Positions 30,203 through 32,014 of a stretch of DNA of 32,014 bases are shown in pieces. Both the position numbers and the translations under genes were made by a program. The stretch spans positions 1 through 32,014 of the forward strand of contig NZ_NKHP01000012.1 in NCBI RefSeq assembly GCF_014467235.1. The letters are read 5' to 3'. Under the pieces are notes generated by a model. That model was not told where the DNA came from. It searched no databases and worked only from the letters and a program-made list of their open reading frames with translations. Each line of letters starts with the position of its first letter. Position 1 is the first letter of the stretch. Source of the stretch: Xenorhabdus indica. GTDB lineage: Bacteria; Pseudomonadota; Gammaproteobacteria; Enterobacterales; Enterobacteriaceae.

Positions 30203-31120
30203 ATGAGTTCAATAACAACGGGTAATCAGATACAGGCATGGCTGGAAAGCTTACGCCTCAAAACTCTTCCACTTGCTGTAGCAGCCATTATGACCGGATC
30301 TGCCCTTGCATCATGGGCGGGTCATTTCAAATGGTCGGTGGCGTTGCTGGCCTTATTAACCGCCTCCCTGCTACAAATTCTGTCCAATCTTGCCAATGAT
30401 TATGGTGATGTCACCAAAGGTAGTGATACCGAAAAACGCATCGGCCCAATGCGCGGTATGCAAAAGGGCTTGATCACAGCACAACAAATGAAAGCCGCAT
30501 TAAAAATTACCGTGTTGCTCTCTTGTCTCTCAGGAATTTCTCTCATTATCGTTGCTTGTCATAGCCCAAGCGATATTATCGGTTTTCTGGGCCTGGGGTT
30601 ACTGGCGATCATCGCTGCGATTACTTATACGGTAGGCACTAAACCGTATGGTTATATGGGGTTGGGTGACCTTTCCGTCCTTATTTTCTTTGGTTGGCTC
30701 AGTGTCCTTGGTACTTACTATCTGCAAACCAATACTTTTTCTCTGGACACCATTCTGCCCGCAACAGCCTGTGGCTTACTCTCCGTGGCAGTGTTGAATA
30801 TTAATAATTTGCGTGATATCGAAACAGATCGCCAAAACGGTAAAAATACACTAGCGGTCAGGCTAGGTGGAAAAAAAGCCCGCTACTACCATGCAACACT
30901 GCTTACAGGTGCTATGCTCTGCTTTGTCCTCTTTACCCTCTTATACCTAATCAATTGGTATAATTGGTTATTTTTGCTGGCTTTCCCCTTGTTATTGCAG
31001 CATATGTTACAGGTACTGCACGATCCAACAGCCAAAGGTATGCGCCCCAAGCTGGTACAAATGGTCAAGGCTGCATTATTGACTAACATCCTGTTTTCCA
31101 TTGGATTGATACTTAATTAG
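30203..31120 (+). CDS. menA: 1,4-dihydroxy-2-naphthoate octaprenyltransferase MenA
   Basis: Inner-membrane UbiA-family prenyltransferase that makes demethylmenaquinone in menaquinone synthesis. The ATG at 30203 gives 305 residues and an N terminus similar in length to E. coli MenA; an ATG five codons earlier (30188) is possible. The two metal/pyrophosphate-binding Asp motifs are visible in NLANDYGD and NLRDIETD, together with KTLPLA near the N terminus. Eight or nine membrane segments can be drawn. It stands between hslVU and rraA on the same strand, as in E. coli, with terminators/promoters on both sides, so it probably has its own promoter. Confidence 0.95.
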   Translation: MSSITTGNQIQAWLESLRLKTLPLAVAAIMTGSALASWAGHFKWSVALLALLTASLLQILSNLANDYGDVTKGSDTEKRIGPMRGMQKGLITAQQMKAALKITVLLSCLSGISLIIVACHSPSDIIGFLGLGLLAIIAAITYTVGTKPYGYMGLGDLSVLIFFGWLSVLGTYYLQTNTFSLDTILPATACGLLSVAVLNINNLRDIETDRQNGKNTLAVRLGGKKARYYHATLLTGAMLCFVLFTLLYLINWYNWLFLLAFPLLLQHMLQVLHDPTAKGMRPKLVQMVKAALLTNILFSIGLILN

Positions 31121-31165
31121 GCGAGTACATATCAATTTTATACACACGTTTTAAGATTGATGATT

Positions 31166-31195
31166 TTGCCAACACTGGTCTTAAAAGGATATACT
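31166..31195 (+). promoter_or_regulatory. rraA promoter
   Basis: A -35 TTGCCA (31166-31171), an 18-bp spacer and a -10 TATACT (31190-31195), 33 bp before the rraA start codon. Confidence 0.55.
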
Positions 31196-31228
31196 GTTCG
31201 CTCCTTGCATAAACCAGACGTAAATCCC

Positions 31229-31756
31229 ATGAAATATGATACTTCCGAACTTTGTGATATCTATCAAGAAGATGTAAACGTGGTAGAGCCATTATTCTCC
31301 AACTTTGGTGGGCGTACTTCATTTGGTGGTCAAATCATCACAGTGAAATGCTTTGAAGACAATGGATTGCTTTATGATTTACTGGAAGAACACGGACGTG
31401 GACACATTTTGCTCGTCGATGGTGGTGGATCGGTACGCAAGGCTCTTGTCGATGCCGAGCTGGCTCAACTTGCTGTCAATAATGAATGGGAAGGTATCGT
31501 CGTCTACGGTGCTGTGCGTCAGGTAGATCACCTTGCTGAGCTCGATATTGGCATTCAGGCAATGGCTGCTATCCCTGCTGGTTCCAACAGCGAAGGCATC
31601 GGAGAAAGTGATATCAGGGTGAATTTTGGTGGCGTAACTTTCTTTTCTGGTGATTATCTTTATGCAGATAATACAGGGATGATCTTATCAGAAGTTCCGC
31701 TGGTGATGGATGACGATAGCGATGATGATGATGATGATGATGATGATGAAATGTAA
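31229..31756 (+). CDS. rraA: Ribonuclease E regulator RraA with poly-Asp tail
   Basis: Trimeric ring protein that binds RNase E and the DEAD-box helicase and inhibits RNA turnover in E. coli. From the ATG at 31229 (family start [16 protein letters not shown]) it has 175 residues, against 161 in E. coli; the upstream part of the frame overlaps the promoter and was rejected. The core to about residue 160 is nearly identical to E. coli RraA, including [13 protein letters not shown] and GGVTFFSGD. The difference is the C-terminal tail: three Asp, Ser, nine Asp, Glu, Met, encoded by a GAT microsatellite. No good Shine-Dalgarno sequence is visible. Confidence 0.95.
   Translation: MKYDTSELCDIYQEDVNVVEPLFSNFGGRTSFGGQIITVKCFEDNGLLYDLLEEHGRGHILLVDGGGSVRKALVDAELAQLAVNNEWEGIVVYGAVRQVDHLAELDIGIQAMAAIPAGSNSEGIGESDIRVNFGGVTFFSGDYLYADNTGMILSEVPLVMDDDSDDDDDDDDDEM
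31721..31747. repeat. (GAT)9 microsatellite at the 3' end of rraA
   Basis: Nine perfect GAT triplets in frame, encoding nine Asp residues nine nucleotides before the end of rraA. Triplet slippage would change the tail length without a frameshift. Confidence 0.97.
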
Positions 31757-31835
31757 TATCCGCATAAACCTATACCCTATCATCAATCTCCACGATATAT
31801 AAAAAAGGGCGTAGTTATCCTGTCTCTTCTACACA

Positions 31836-31865
31836 AATCCCTCGATTGAATCGAGGGATTTTTTT
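31836..31865 (+). terminator. Terminator-like hairpin just inside the IS end
   Basis: Arms AATCCCTCGATT (31836-31847) and AATCGAGGGATT (31849-31860), one base between them, followed by a run of Ts to 31865. It would stop or fold transcripts entering from rraA and so shield the transposase gene. Confidence 0.78.
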
Positions 31866-31919
31866 GAACCTTTTTCTACCTGGCTGATCTCAATAAGAAA
31901 TACTACGTTGAGGTCACGT

Positions 31920-32014
31920 ATGATGTTTTCAACAGATGCTGAGCAATGGGCAAAAGACACTTTTCAATATGCTGATTTAGGGGATAGCCGCCGCACTAAG
32001 CGGCTGATCAAACT
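31920..32014 (+). CDS. Tn5-family transposase, N-terminal fragment (runs off right edge)
   Basis: The first 31 codons encode MMFSTDAEQWAKDTF, then YADLGDSRRTKRLIK. The WAxxxFxxAxLGDxRRTxRL pattern is that of the N-terminal end-binding domain of Tn5 transposase. GAGG six bases before the ATG is a plausible ribosome binding site; the second ATG is also possible. The rest of the gene is outside the window, so completeness and activity cannot be judged. Confidence 0.88.
   Translation, partial: MMFSTDAEQWAKDTFQYADLGDSRRTKRLIK

Larger units (their letters stand above)
31820..32014 (+). mobile_element. Left end of a Tn5/IS50-like (IS4-family) insertion sequence, partial
   Basis: The end sequence CTGTCTCTTCTACACAAAT (31820-31838) closely resembles the 19-bp ends of Tn5/IS50, and the downstream frame encodes a Tn5-type transposase N terminus. 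The nine bases before it, GTAGTTATC (31811-31819), are the candidate target duplication; the right end lies outside the window. A perfect 12-bp inverted repeat follows the terminal repeat. Confidence 0.9.

Noticed and set aside
31157..31228. 24-residue upstream extension of RraA
   Set aside because: It overlaps a good promoter, and RraA proteins start at [10 protein letters not shown].

Overview
This window is a stretch of enterobacterial core chromosome. Almost every gene is recognisable from its protein sequence and most keep the order seen around 89-90 min of the E. coli map (rrn, murI, btuB, trmA, yijD, fabR, sthA, oxyR, arg cluster, ppc/met cluster, rpmE, priA, cytR, ftsN, hslVU, menA, rraA). 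Moderate GC, argG inside the arg cluster, tandem-repeat protein tails and a Tn5-like insertion sequence point to a Morganellaceae-type host such as Photorhabdus or Xenorhabdus. The genus is an inference. The proteins are close enough to E. coli homologues that functional calls are firm.

Layout. 1-300: promoters P1 and P2 and the antitermination leader of an rRNA operon that leaves the window on the left (minus strand); no 16S sequence is included. 330-2952: btuB-murI (minus, overlapping). 3139-4239: trmA (plus). 4352-5476: fabR-yijD (minus). 5686-7083: sthA (plus), tail-to-tail and overlapping with oxyR (minus, 7075-7992). 8180-12702: argCBGH (minus), divergent from argE (plus, 12832-13989) across a tandem ARG-box operator. 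14028-14679: a HigBA-like toxin-antitoxin pair with its own double palindromic operator. 15021-15908: metF (plus) behind an array of met boxes. 16059-22466: metB-metL-ppc (minus), divergent from metJ (plus). 23187-23402: rpmE (minus). 23625-31756: priA, cytR, ftsN, hslV, hslU, menA and rraA (all plus). 31820-end: the left end of a Tn5/IS50-like element with the start of its transposase.

How the genes fit together. The arg genes form nearly the whole ornithine-to-arginine route plus argB, argC and argE, under visible ArgR sites. MetJ sits beside its targets metBL and close to metF, with visible met boxes for both. ppc supplies oxaloacetate/aspartate, the precursor for the metL branch. OxyR and SthA both concern redox balance. 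FabR controls unsaturated fatty-acid synthesis. CytR-FtsN-HslVU-MenA-RraA is a conserved housekeeping run with a heat-shock promoter in front of hslVU.

No large unknown system is present. The points most worth a second look are an intrinsic terminator inside the cytR leader, a poly-aspartate tail on RraA encoded by a GAT microsatellite, a pentapeptide-repeat tail on FabR, the metF/ppc inversion relative to E. coli with a toxin-antitoxin module at one junction, a btuB leader without a recognisable B12 riboswitch, promoter-proximal tandem repeats at argC and ppc, and the IS end with a built-in terminator-like hairpin that seems to have split the rraA terminator.
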